From assembly GCA_024235735.1 (NCBI GenBank), contig JACKLU010000001.1:1-64000 (forward strand): a stretch of DNA of 64,000 nucleotides, given 5' to 3'. The stretch is from Burkholderiales bacterium (GTDB lineage: Bacteria > Pseudomonadota > Gammaproteobacteria > Burkholderiales > Nitrosomonadaceae). Positions 8,783 to 17,001 of this stretch are shown here, one piece after another. The position numbers and the translations under genes were made by a program. A model generated the notes under the pieces. That model saw only the letters and a list, made by a program, of their open reading frames with translations, ran no database searches and had not been told where the DNA came from. Within the stretch, counting starts at the first letter, position 1; every line of letters starts with the position of its first letter.

Positions 8783-9622
8783 TCAGATTTTCATTTTGCG
8801 CCTGACTGCCCAGTCAAAAAGGCGACCGCCTAAAAACCAGCGGCCGATCACCGCCGACTTTGAATCCGCGGGTAATGCATGGCGCGTGGGTGGGAAGGTC
8901 GATTTTGCCGCTTTCAGCACGGCGCGCGCAATGATTTCCGGGCCGGGTGCTATGGGTTCATCTTTCAGCAGCCGGGGCAGGGCATCGAGCAGTTTCCGGT
9001 AAACGGGGGGATGCTCCACCGTTTTAAGCAGTGCAAACTCTTTCTCGGCAAATTCGGTTTTGATTAAACCGGGCGCAATGACGATGACCTTGATGCCGAA
9101 TTCCATGACTTCGCCGCGCAAGGTTTCCGACAGGGCTTCAACCGCGTGTTTCGATGCCGTGTACCAGCCAAATCCGGGGATGGAAATGCGCCCCAGAATA
9201 GAGGCGATGTTGATGATGCAGCCCGATCGCTGCGCGCGCATATGCGGCAGCACGGCCTGCATGAAACGCGCATAGCCGAAGACGTTGACTTCAAACTGTG
9301 TATGCGCGGCTTCCATGGATACGCTCTCGATCGCGCCGAGTTGCCCGTAGCCCGCATTATTGACCAGCAGATCAATCCGGCCTTGGGTTGTCATGACATG
9401 GTTGATCGCCGCTTCAATGGCCGGCGCATCGGTTACATCCAGACAAATCGGCTCGATGTTTTCCGAACGGATTTCTTCAAGTCGGTGCATGCGCCTGGCC
9501 ATGGCGAAAACATAATAACCGTTCTCCGCCAGCAACTTTGCTGTTGCTCTGCCGATGCCGCTGGATGCGCCGGTGACCAGTGCGATAGGTTGTTTTATCA
9601 GACTGTCGGGGTTTGTTGACAT
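8783..9622 (-). CDS. Short-chain dehydrogenase/reductase (SDR)
   Basis: Soluble NAD(P)-dependent oxidoreductase of 279 residues. The Rossmann motif TGASSGIG is at about residues 18-25, NNAGYG at 88-93, the catalytic Ser in NIASILG and the catalytic pair YTASK at about 156-160. All classical SDR catalytic residues are present. The basic residues after the second strand (ARRMHR) suggest NADP preference. The substrate cannot be read from sequence; relatives are annotated as ketoreductases or oxidoreductases of unknown substrate. The start at 9622 gives the normal short N-terminus before the first strand. No partner gene is obvious beyond the small gene downstream. Confidence 0.85.
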   Translation of the reverse strand: MSTNPDSLIKQPIALVTGASSGIGRATAKLLAENGYYVFAMARRMHRLEEIRSENIEPICLDVTDAPAIEAAINHVMTTQGRIDLLVNNAGYGQLGAIESVSMEAAHTQFEVNVFGYARFMQAVLPHMRAQRSGCIINIASILGRISIPGFGWYTASKHAVEALSETLRGEVMEFGIKVIVIAPGLIKTEFAEKEFALLKTVEHPPVYRKLLDALPRLLKDEPIAPGPEIIARAVLKAAKSTFPPTRHALPADSKSAVIGRWFLGGRLFDWAVRRKMKI

Positions 9623-10186
9623 ATGAGTGAAATCGAATCAGTGCTTTTTATGCTTTTTATGAAGAAACACGCGATGAAATGGCACCCTTCTTCTTTATAC
9701 ACGAACTCGGCAAAATTTTCTGAATTAATTCGATTGCCGCGAAGAGGAATGACAGAAGCAAAGCGCTTCCTGGAGAGCACTTAAATAAAAGCGCCATCAT
9801 AATCTTTGCCCTTTCGCCGCCTCTTGTTTAAGTCTCTGAAATTTTTAGCGATGCCCTGAATGTTAGTGGTAAAGCAGCCTTTTGCTCCAAATGAATACCA
9901 ATAAAACTTGATTTTAATCAGATGGATTTTCTGTATTTTTGGGTACATTTCAATAAATTGGGAGCTTTGCTTGCTGTAGAGCCCTTATTTCATCTACGTG
10001 TTTATACGTATTTTTTTTGTTACAGAAGTAGTTACATTTCACTGTGATGCATGTAAAAAATGATTTTCTAATGAATAAACTCATGGCATCAGAAAAAAAC
10101 CCAGGAATCAGGAGTTATCGATTTATTCATGCTTATGAGCATATTGTGGTGTTAAAAGAAACAATAAAATTTAGAGGAGAAAAATT
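9623..10186. other. 564-base gap; weak hairpin with T8 tract inside
   Basis: This AT-rich stretch separates the SDR gene and the secreted-protein genes, which are divergent. I find no convincing coding frame. On the + strand, TACGT (9995-9999) pairs with ACGTA (10006-10010) and is followed by eight T (10011-10018), a weak terminator-like shape with no + strand gene before it. GAGGAG just before 10187 is the ribosome site of the next gene. Confidence 0.4.
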
Positions 10187-11596
10187 ATGCGACCAGGTAA
10201 AACGAATTTATCCGTTTTAATCGTCATCGCAACATTGGGTTATGCAGGTTTGTCGAGCGCTGCTCCGCAGTGGTGTATCGATCAAGGCGGGCCACCGTGT
10301 AAAGGCGGACCGGGTGGCGGTGAAGAAGAGGAAGCCGGAAATAACCTGTCTCTACCGGCAGTGTTAACGGAATCATCAACCTTTATTGATGCGTTCTGGA
10401 CTCCACCGGCAGATCCCACGCTTGGCGTGCATTACTCGTATGGTTGCGACGTACTGCAATCACTGGGTCAGTTCAGTTATCCCAACACGTCTTGTGTCGA
10501 TGATTTGGAAACACCATCTGTGTATTTGACGGCTGCGCAATGTACCGCACCGGGAGCGCCGTGCGAAGGTCAATCCGTGTCGCGTATATTCTGGCAAAAG
10601 GTAACCGCAAATAGCTGGTCAGCCGATGTAGATGGCATCAACGCGCCTGAGGAAGTTGCTTATATCGACTGGGGTGACGCGCTCGAAGCGGTATCCTGGA
10701 ATGAGCGCTCTATCATTCGTGTGGAAACCCAGCCTTATAGCAGTCAAATCCCAGGCTTCGACCCAGCGGTGATGACCTGCGAACAGGCCGCAGTGGCAGC
10801 CGCATTGAATCCTGATTTGGTCTGCAAGGTGGGTTTCCAGATGTGGCATGTTTCCGGTCAGGGAACGACAGAGCAATGGGGCGTCCGGGCTGACGACTTG
10901 AATGTATCCTATAATTACGACTCACCGTTCCAGATTATTAACTCAAGTAACGCACGGCTCAATCTGACAAAAATGGAAGCCGGTGATGCAATATGTTCTG
11001 AGCCTGGCGGTAACCCCGGGGATTTACCACCTTCCCTGCCAGCCGACAGTTGGAATGGTTCCGAGTGGGAGGGTACCTGTACTTGGTATGATGCGCCGTA
11101 TAGTATCGAACTCAGTGTCGCTGGCAAATATGTTTATGGCTTTAACTGGCGCATGAAAAACGTCGAACTGGATTCGATTTGTCCAGGCTGGGACAAAAAA
11201 GGATTCTGGCGGTTGACTTTCTATAGTCCGTCAATTTCAGCAGTCAATTTTGTCGATCCGAATGCGCCTAATGTTGCTCCACCAGCTTCTCCTGCCGAAG
11301 TGCGTGGATTACCGCGAACGGCCTATACAACTGGACTGGCGACGCCGACCGAGCCAGGCGAAGATGACAGGCTTTATGCGCCAGTCGTCGATGCAGCTAA
11401 TAATCTGAGCTACATTGATATCTGTATTGCAGGCAAAGCGCAAGGCGGTGGCGGTGGTGGTTCCGGTGGAGGCGGCGCAGGTGGCGGCTCCGGTGGAGGA
11501 CATGGCGCAGGAGGAAGCGGGTCAGGTGGTGGTGCCGCTAACAGCAATGCCAGTGCCGGTCTGGATGTTGCGCGCAGCAATAACGGCCGCCGTTAA
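10187..11596 (+). CDS. Secreted Cys-containing protein with glycine-rich tail, function unknown
   Basis: 469 residues. The N-terminus is a Sec signal peptide (hydrophobic LSVLIVIATLGYAGL, cleavage near LSSAA). The mature part begins with a short Cys/Gly stretch (WCIDQGGPPCKGG), then a globular region of about 360 residues with aromatic and acidic residues. Twelve cysteines in the mature chain suggest several disulfides. Residues about 418-452 are nearly pure Gly/Ser, followed by a short tail ending NNGRR. No enzyme motif was recognised. A good site (GAGGAG, 8 bases) precedes the ATG. It is first of three consecutive genes for exported proteins on this strand; a hairpin of 9 bp (GCAGCAAGC at 11628-11636, GCTTGCTGC at 11659-11667) lies before the next gene and could set their ratio. 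Confidence 0.8.
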   Translation: MRPGKTNLSVLIVIATLGYAGLSSAAPQWCIDQGGPPCKGGPGGGEEEEAGNNLSLPAVLTESSTFIDAFWTPPADPTLGVHYSYGCDVLQSLGQFSYPNTSCVDDLETPSVYLTAAQCTAPGAPCEGQSVSRIFWQKVTANSWSADVDGINAPEEVAYIDWGDALEAVSWNERSIIRVETQPYSSQIPGFDPAVMTCEQAAVAAALNPDLVCKVGFQMWHVSGQGTTEQWGVRADDLNVSYNYDSPFQIINSSNARLNLTKMEAGDAICSEPGGNPGDLPPSLPADSWNGSEWEGTCTWYDAPYSIELSVAGKYVYGFNWRMKNVELDSICPGWDKKGFWRLTFYSPSISAVNFVDPNAPNVAPPASPAEVRGLPRTAYTTGLATPTEPGEDDRLYAPVVDAANNLSYIDICIAGKAQGGGGGGSGGGGAGGGSGGGHGAGGSGSGGGAANSNASAGLDVARSNNGRR

Positions 11597-11715
11597 ACCT
11601 GACATCCCTCACGGCGGTATAACCAACGCAGCAAGCCAAGAAATAGATGCTTGTTTCAGCTTGCTGCATTCACAACGTATAAGCTGCCTTGCACTTCATA
11701 CAAGGAATTTTGTCG

Positions 11716-13422
11716 ATGAATAAATCACATATAGCCTCTGCATTACTATCTATCGGCTTGCTGACCAGCGCCGCCACGGCTGGGGACCGCCCAGCATCTC
11801 CCGGTCATTCAATATGGCAGACCGTCGCAAATAATGGCGATATGGTCCCGGAAGATGGTGCGGGAAGGCCGTTTAACAGTTACAACCCGCCTTCGGTTAG
11901 CCGTGAAGGTTTGGTCGTATTCCGTGGACGCAGCCGGGGGCCGGAACCGCCAGCCAGTGGCATATTTGCCCGCGACATGTCGCATAAGAACGGTGGCGAT
12001 TTATACCGTATTGCTGTGCGCGGAATGACTGTTCCATCTCCTAACAACACCGGCGCAACGTTCAATGAATTTCCTTCTTTTGCACGTATAGCAGGCCGTA
12101 ACCCGATCGTAGCGACACGCGGCAATTCGGAGCCGGTATGGCGCTATGAAACACCTGAAGGTGAATCGCGAATGGGAACATCGGGCGTTTTTGCCGCGCT
12201 GGATGGTTTGAATCTGGAAACAGCAATGACACAACTCGGCGTGATTCCAGGGTTCGAAGACTTTCAAGTGCCAGGCGTAGACATCCCAACGCGTTTTGAT
12301 CAGTTTCCAGGCGCGCCTTCGCCGACTGATAAAGGCCTGGTGCTTACCAAAGGAAATTACACCGTTAATGAAGTGCGGCATACCGGCATTTTTTACCGGG
12401 ATCTGCTGGATAGTGATGGGGCGGTTAAACTGATCGCAAATACTGCAACGCAAATCCCCAATGTGCCTGAAGATGTGACAGGCTTAACCTTTGGTTCAAC
12501 AGCGCCTCCCAGCGCAGCGGATGATCAAGTCGTTTTTGTGGGTTACGATAACGAAGAAAATCCTGTCTATGGCGGCATCTATCTTGCCAGGATAAAGCCT
12601 CAACCCGCACTCAAAACACTGATCGGTCTTGGCGTACAGGTACCCGGTCTTGGCACACAGGTACCAGGTGTGAAGAATGCAACATTCACCCGATTTGGCG
12701 AGGCCCTGTCATTTGACGGACGCCATGTCGCATTCTGGGGCACATGGGGACATGAAACGCGCACGTTACGCCTGCATTGCCCCACTGAAGGCAATCGCGA
12801 TCGCCGGATATTTTGCACCGATATAGACCCTGAGACCAACCGGGACACAGAAGAACGCTGGCAGGAAAAAGAAATTCCCATCCATCAAGGTTTTTTTGTA
12901 CATGACATTAAAACTGGAAAAACAACATTGCTTGCCCTTACGGGTAACCAATACGATGATTTCCTGTACTGGAATTATTCAGGTCATCCACCCGGCGCAA
13001 ATGAGGGTAATTCAGATGCGGAGGACTCAGAACCGCCGCGTTGGCGATCTGCTGCATTCATCGCATTAAGCAATCTTAATGGCGGTGCCCCCTTTGCTGC
13101 TGCATTCAAAGCACGAAGCGGCGATATTGATCCCGAAACCCGAGTTTATGAAGAATTTGTCGACGGCATTTATTTTCAGCGCACACCGGGAAAATTTCCC
13201 CAAATCACCCTGCTGGATACCACTATGCCGGGCACTCTATTGGATGCTCAAGCGCCAGCAGATACGATCATCAGTTCCCTGGGGCTCGAACGGGACGGTT
13301 TTCGTGGGAACTATCTGGCTATCACTGCAAGCATGCAAGGCGTTTCTGATGTTGAGGAAGAAAGTACATGGGCAGGCATCTACCTGGCCGACATACCTAA
13401 ATCGATTGATAAATCAAAGTGA
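11716..13422 (+). CDS. Secreted repeat protein of the NxxGxxP-like type
   Basis: 568 residues with a Sec signal peptide (SALLSIGLLTSAATAG). The mature chain repeats a pattern of a short Gly/Pro loop followed by a strand pair: NNGDMVP then F then SREGLVVFRG; GMTVPSPNNTGATFNEFP; GLGVQVPG then TFTRFGEALSFDGRHVAFWG; DTTMPG near the end. This spacing is typical of exported beta-propeller-like proteins with tandem NxxGxxP repeats (DUF7453-type). No catalytic motif was found. The ATG at 11716 has AAGGA upstream; an earlier in-frame codon at 11689 adds only residues that spoil the signal peptide. It lies between two other secreted-protein genes, with 20 bases to the next, so an operon is likely. Confidence 0.8.
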   Translation: MNKSHIASALLSIGLLTSAATAGDRPASPGHSIWQTVANNGDMVPEDGAGRPFNSYNPPSVSREGLVVFRGRSRGPEPPASGIFARDMSHKNGGDLYRIAVRGMTVPSPNNTGATFNEFPSFARIAGRNPIVATRGNSEPVWRYETPEGESRMGTSGVFAALDGLNLETAMTQLGVIPGFEDFQVPGVDIPTRFDQFPGAPSPTDKGLVLTKGNYTVNEVRHTGIFYRDLLDSDGAVKLIANTATQIPNVPEDVTGLTFGSTAPPSAADDQVVFVGYDNEENPVYGGIYLARIKPQPALKTLIGLGVQVPGLGTQVPGVKNATFTRFGEALSFDGRHVAFWGTWGHETRTLRLHCPTEGNRDRRIFCTDIDPETNRDTEERWQEKEIPIHQGFFVHDIKTGKTTLLALTGNQYDDFLYWNYSGHPPGANEGNSDAEDSEPPRWRSAAFIALSNLNGGAPFAAAFKARSGDIDPETRVYEEFVDGIYFQRTPGKFPQITLLDTTMPGTLLDAQAPADTIISSLGLERDGFRGNYLAITASMQGVSDVEEESTWAGIYLADIPKSIDKSK

Positions 13423-13442
13423 AGCAGCAAAAGGAGGTAAAA

Positions 13443-14270
13443 ATGAAAAAAATTGCTTATACAGTTTTTGCGTTAACATGCCTGCTGACTCATTCGGCGA
13501 TCGCCGCGGTAACGCCATGCGGTAATAATTGTCAGCTTAATTACACCACTGCGCAGGATGTTGCGGATGTGGTAAATGACTTCCTGGGGCATAATCAGAA
13601 TCAGGCAACAGTGACCCGGGATGATGAGACAGGCGTGTTTACCGTAACCCTGCCCGATGGCGGCTTATTGAGCGTTGCCGCGCTCGGGTTAACAATCCGC
13701 AATCAGAACATGGTCCAGCAAAGACAAATGACACGCACCATGGATGGCGATTTGCATTTGCATACGCAATCAGGATTAAAGTTGCAGTTGAGAAATGCTT
13801 TTCATCACGAAGCGGAGGCCATCGGTGCGATGTTGCGCGCGCAATGGAGAAATATGGAATGGCTCAGGAATCGCTTCGAAATCGAATCACCGGCAGGCGA
13901 GCGCATGTGCCTGGAGCCGGCAATGCAGATCAGCGCGGGGCAGCCTGTTGATGAAACAACCATTTCGACCGATACCGATGGTCGACTGCTAATCAGATAC
14001 CGGGACGGCATTCAACAGCATTTGCAGGCTTGTGCACATGACATGACACAACTGCGGGACCAGATCCGCAGCCAATTGCAGCAGCAATTGCAAATCAATA
14101 ACGATGGCACGGTTTCAGTCGTGATTGATGGCTTGCAACACCGCTTCAGGCTTGAAGCCATGCTGCGCAACAACGGCATACTCGATCAACCGGGATTTTT
14201 CACCGAACAAAACCGTTTATATTTTCGTTACAGGGATGGATGGGAGCAGGAAATTGTCGCTATGCCGTGA
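13443..14270 (+). CDS. Secreted protein with internal RYRDG repeats, function unknown
   Basis: 275 residues. A Sec signal peptide (KKIAYTVFALTCLLTHSAIAA) precedes a mature chain rich in Gln, Asn and Arg. Similar units recur: DGDLHLHTQSGLKLQL, DGRLLIRYRDGIQQHL and NRLYFRYRDGWEQEI, each a beta hairpin around a turn. Between them a helical segment (MTQLRDQIRSQLQQQLQ) and DGTVSVVIDGLQHRFRLE occur. Four Cys are present. A strong AAGGAGG site lies 4 bases before the ATG, and the gene follows its neighbour by 20 bases. I do not recognise the family; the context suggests that it acts outside the cytoplasm with the two preceding proteins. Confidence 0.8.
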   Translation: MKKIAYTVFALTCLLTHSAIAAVTPCGNNCQLNYTTAQDVADVVNDFLGHNQNQATVTRDDETGVFTVTLPDGGLLSVAALGLTIRNQNMVQQRQMTRTMDGDLHLHTQSGLKLQLRNAFHHEAEAIGAMLRAQWRNMEWLRNRFEIESPAGERMCLEPAMQISAGQPVDETTISTDTDGRLLIRYRDGIQQHLQACAHDMTQLRDQIRSQLQQQLQINNDGTVSVVIDGLQHRFRLEAMLRNNGILDQPGFFTEQNRLYFRYRDGWEQEIVAMP

Positions 14271-14293
14271 ATAGTTATGCAGTATCCGGGCTG

Positions 14294-14458
14294 TCATGAC
14301 AAGACAAAAATGAGCAGAAGCAGCAAAATCGATAAAAGCAGCTTAACTGGTGTGTTCGGTTTTACTTGATCAGGTACTTGAATCAGGAATTCCAATAGGA
14401 GCTTTTGCAAAGGCCTTTCCGGATGCTTCAATTCAAGGTCACCGATAATGTCCGGCAA
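14294..14458 (-). CDS. Possible short tail-anchored protein or gene remnant
   Basis: A 54-codon frame with a TTG start at 14458 and stop at 14294-14296. It encodes a charged first half (GDLELKHPERPLQK), an amphipathic middle and a clear C-terminal membrane segment (KLLLSILLLLLIFVLS). The composition is strongly protein-like. There is no ATG and no ribosome site, and a stop lies just upstream of the first codons, so it may be the 3' remnant of a longer gene. It is convergent with the secreted-protein gene ending at 14270 and divergent from the gene at 14524. Confidence 0.35.
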   Translation of the reverse strand: MPDIIGDLELKHPERPLQKLLLEFLIQVPDQVKPNTPVKLLLSILLLLLIFVLS

Positions 14459-14523
14459 TTCAGCAGCGGGGCGGCAAATTTGCTACACTGTTCCCAAAAA
14501 TAACGCTTTTGGGAGCACGAATA

Positions 14524-14949
14524 ATGCAAAGACAAGATACAAAAACAGCCATCCCCAAACAAAACAAATGGCCGAAGTGGATTACACTGGCGCTGATCAT
14601 GACCATCACTATTTTCGCGGTGTCGCTGCTGCCCCGCGGTTTTTCCGGTGACACCTCGATTGTGGGCCAGGGAACGCCCGTGTTACTCCTGGTGCATGAT
14701 GACAATATTCTGCAAAGCGGTGAAACGATGGCCGTCATGAACAAAATTAGAAATGAGTACGCCGGTCGTCTGGAATTCGTCGTTGCCGATATCAATACGC
14801 CGGATGGCCGAACATTTGTCCAGCGGCATGGCTTTATGCCCGCTGCGCTAGTGTTTTTTGCAGCGGACGGGCGGAATCTGCAAACGCTCTACTCGGCGCA
14901 AACGGTCGATTCAGTGAAGCAGGAACTGAATCGGCTGTTCCAGTATTAA
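14524..14949 (+). CDS. Membrane-anchored thioredoxin-fold protein lacking CxxC
   Basis: 141 residues: a short cytoplasmic basic N-terminus, one membrane helix (WITLALIMTITIFAVSLL) and a domain outside the membrane. The domain has the order of a thioredoxin fold: a strand (PVLLLVHDD), a helix, a second strand (LEFVVADIN), then a helix and HGFMPAALVFF, in which the Pro matches the position of the thioredoxin cis-proline. The CxxC redox pair is absent; the corresponding place reads DDNILQSG. A redox role is therefore unlikely, and binding or scaffold use is more plausible. The ATG at 14524 is chosen over an in-frame codon at 14509, which adds a few residues only. It stands alone between the secreted set and the gene fragment at 14957. 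Confidence 0.65.
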   Translation: MQRQDTKTAIPKQNKWPKWITLALIMTITIFAVSLLPRGFSGDTSIVGQGTPVLLLVHDDNILQSGETMAVMNKIRNEYAGRLEFVVADINTPDGRTFVQRHGFMPAALVFFAADGRNLQTLYSAQTVDSVKQELNRLFQY

Positions 14950-14956
14950 TTCGTAA

Positions 14957-15298
14957 AAAAGTATCTCTAAAAACAATCGCGTATCTCATGCCAGCACCGG
15001 TGCGTTTAACTTTACCATTCAATTGACCGACACCGCGGGAAATCAGCTCAGCATCGCCTCCGATGCGCTGAAAAAAATTGCGCCGCGGCTGATGATCAAT
15101 TACATGAAACTGAAATCACTGAACAAAAACCTTGGTGACAGCTGGGAGCTTTCCCTCGAATCGTTTGAATACCCGCTGGCGGATTTCGAAGGGGAGACCG
15201 AACACTTCGGCCTGCTGCACGCCATTGCATTCAAATTCGATCAAGCGGATCACGGCGTGCTGATCATCGACGATCTGGGGTTTTCGTTGCATTGAAAT
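14957..15298 (+). pseudogene. C-terminal fragment of a larger protein (remnant)
   Basis: A frame open from a stop at 14954 encodes about 113 residues and ends at VLIIDDLGFSLH. It reads as the C-terminal beta-sandwich of an exported protein: STGAFNFTIQLTD, then SWELSLESFEYPLADFEG. There is no ATG in the first 50 codons; the only possible start is a TTG at 15023 without a ribosome site, which would cut a strand. I take it as a remnant whose 5' end has been lost. It begins right after the thioredoxin-fold gene, so the break point may be near 14950. Identity of the parent protein is unknown. Confidence 0.45.
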
Positions 15299-15436
15299 TT
15301 GCGGGAGTAAACCAAAAACCAACCGACCCCGACTCTTGGTGTGTGGTAAATTCGCATCGTATTCATCGGATTTATTTGTGGATCTGACAAAGTTTGATAG
15401 GATGAAATCCAAGTCTGGGTATTATCAATAAATCTT

Positions 15437-15459
15437 ACCACCTTAAAGGCGGTGGTTTT
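15437..15459 (+). terminator. Possible hairpin terminator
   Basis: ACCACC (15437-15442) pairs with GGTGGT (15451-15456) and is followed by TTTT. It lies 140 bases after the remnant and 150 before the lipoprotein gene. Similar ACCACC/GGTGGT hairpins with TTAAAGGC loops occur at the ends of IS200/IS605 elements, so a mobile-element scar is an alternative. The rest of 15299-15607 shows nothing else. Confidence 0.3.
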
Positions 15460-15607
15460 AACCTTACTTCGGACTAATAAATACAATTAAACATATCGTG
15501 CTGCTAAAATTTTATCAATAGTACTCCCAGCACTATCTTGAATTCTGATATTACTTAAAGTAACTGACATCCATTCCATTGCTCACAATGAAGTGAAAAG
15601 GGAAGCC

Positions 15608-16897
15608 ATGAAAAAAATATTTCTGAAATTTTTGCCACTAGTATTTGCATTAACCAGTTGCAACCTTGACCCAAGCGACTCCGAAGAACTTAGAAAAATG
15701 AAATCAATGGTCAAAGAAATGCTAATTGACGGAGAATCAGCTCAATTCTCGGAATTGAGGTACTACAAGTCAACCAACTATGGTTGCGGTAAAGTAAACG
15801 CCAAAAATAAGTTTGGAGCATACGTTGGAGAGAAAAAATTTATAGTTTCGTTTGATCAACATCTGGCTGTAATAGATTCTGACAGAGAAATGCCGGAATC
15901 TCCATCAAAACCTTATATAGCTAGCGATGCCAGCAATAACAGCATACTGGCAACCATGAACTATGCGATAGAATCTGCCAAATGGGCGGAAGCAATTGAG
16001 AAGAAGAGTAACCTTCATGCGATTTTTGATGCAATCATCACCGAGAAGTGTACTGATACGCCATCTAAGCAAGGTATGGAACAGACAAATAAGGAAGAGC
16101 ACCTTAAAAGTAAAGTTGAGTTTGTACCGTATGAAGAGCAAGACGGGTTTATTGCTTATTACAGCGATGAATATCCTTTTTATGCAGTCAATCTAGCCGA
16201 GGCGCTTAAACCCGACCTACTTAAAGTGTTACAACCTAAAAGCCCTATTGAAACATCTGTCGAGTTCGCGAATCGCAGCAATTATCGTGCGCTAAAATCT
16301 GAGACTGTTGATCTTAATAGAAAATACGGTTTTTCATTACTGAGTGGTTATTTATTCAACAAAACAGAAGGATTTCAAGTGGTATACGACGCAGATACAG
16401 AGACGGCAACCATTCAATCCCACCGTGAACTCTGTACAGACCCTGCAAGAGATCCCGGCAGAAATCCTGCAATTGCTGATAGTTTAAAAACAATCTTTGG
16501 TAGCGTTGATGAACCGATAGTTAAAGGCACTGAATATGGAATCACATGTAATATTAACAGCATTACCAGTATTACATTCTCCAGTAAACAAGTTGATTTT
16601 TTAAAATATCTTCAACATCAGAAAGGATTCGAGCACTACATGCAGCTAAAAGACTCATTTAAATTACCAAAGCAAAAACTACTCGAGTTATCTACAGGAA
16701 GTTATTCGAGTGATATTTTCTATATAGGCATAATGATCATGGGACATGTAGATGTGAATTTGTCTATTTCAAACTTCAAAGACAAAACAAAGAATTATTC
16801 TTCCAATAGAGCCCCCAGCATACCGTTCAAAGTAAGTCAAATAATTTACTATAATAATAAAAATGGTGAAATATTGGCTTCGCGGCAGATCAGATAA
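15608..16897 (+). CDS. AT-rich putative lipoprotein, function unknown
   Basis: 429 residues. The N-terminus (KKIFLKFLPLVFALTSC) is a lipoprotein signal with the lipobox LTSC, Cys 18 being the lipidation site. Residues about 30-80 resemble a small domain found in many exported or phage-related proteins: DGESAQFSELRYYK, then CGKVNAKNKFGAYVG. The rest is a long mixed region with no recognised motif. The gene is much richer in A and T, with Lys and Asn codons such as AAA and AAT, than the core genes, a sign of horizontal transfer. A GGGAAG site precedes the ATG at 15608. The next gene, 104 bases downstream on the same strand, has the same base bias. Confidence 0.7.
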   Translation: MKKIFLKFLPLVFALTSCNLDPSDSEELRKMKSMVKEMLIDGESAQFSELRYYKSTNYGCGKVNAKNKFGAYVGEKKFIVSFDQHLAVIDSDREMPESPSKPYIASDASNNSILATMNYAIESAKWAEAIEKKSNLHAIFDAIITEKCTDTPSKQGMEQTNKEEHLKSKVEFVPYEEQDGFIAYYSDEYPFYAVNLAEALKPDLLKVLQPKSPIETSVEFANRSNYRALKSETVDLNRKYGFSLLSGYLFNKTEGFQVVYDADTETATIQSHRELCTDPARDPGRNPAIADSLKTIFGSVDEPIVKGTEYGITCNINSITSITFSSKQVDFLKYLQHQKGFEHYMQLKDSFKLPKQKLLELSTGSYSSDIFYIGIMIMGHVDVNLSISNFKDKTKNYSSNRAPSIPFKVSQIIYYNNKNGEILASRQIR

Positions 16898-17001
16898 AAT
16901 TTTGATATTGAGCACAGAAAGATATGTCAGCGATTAGATGTTTTAGTCCAGATAGATTAGTCCACTGATGCAGATCATCAATATCAATTGAGAATAAGCC
17001 T

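Noticed and set aside
9598..9780. Minus-strand frame upstream of the SDR gene
   Set aside because: It overlaps the SDR start, lacks a ribosome site and does not read like a protein.
11440..11545. Repeated GGTGGC-type units considered as CRISPR or tandem repeat locus
   Set aside because: They are codons of the glycine tail, with no constant spacer length or distinct spacers.
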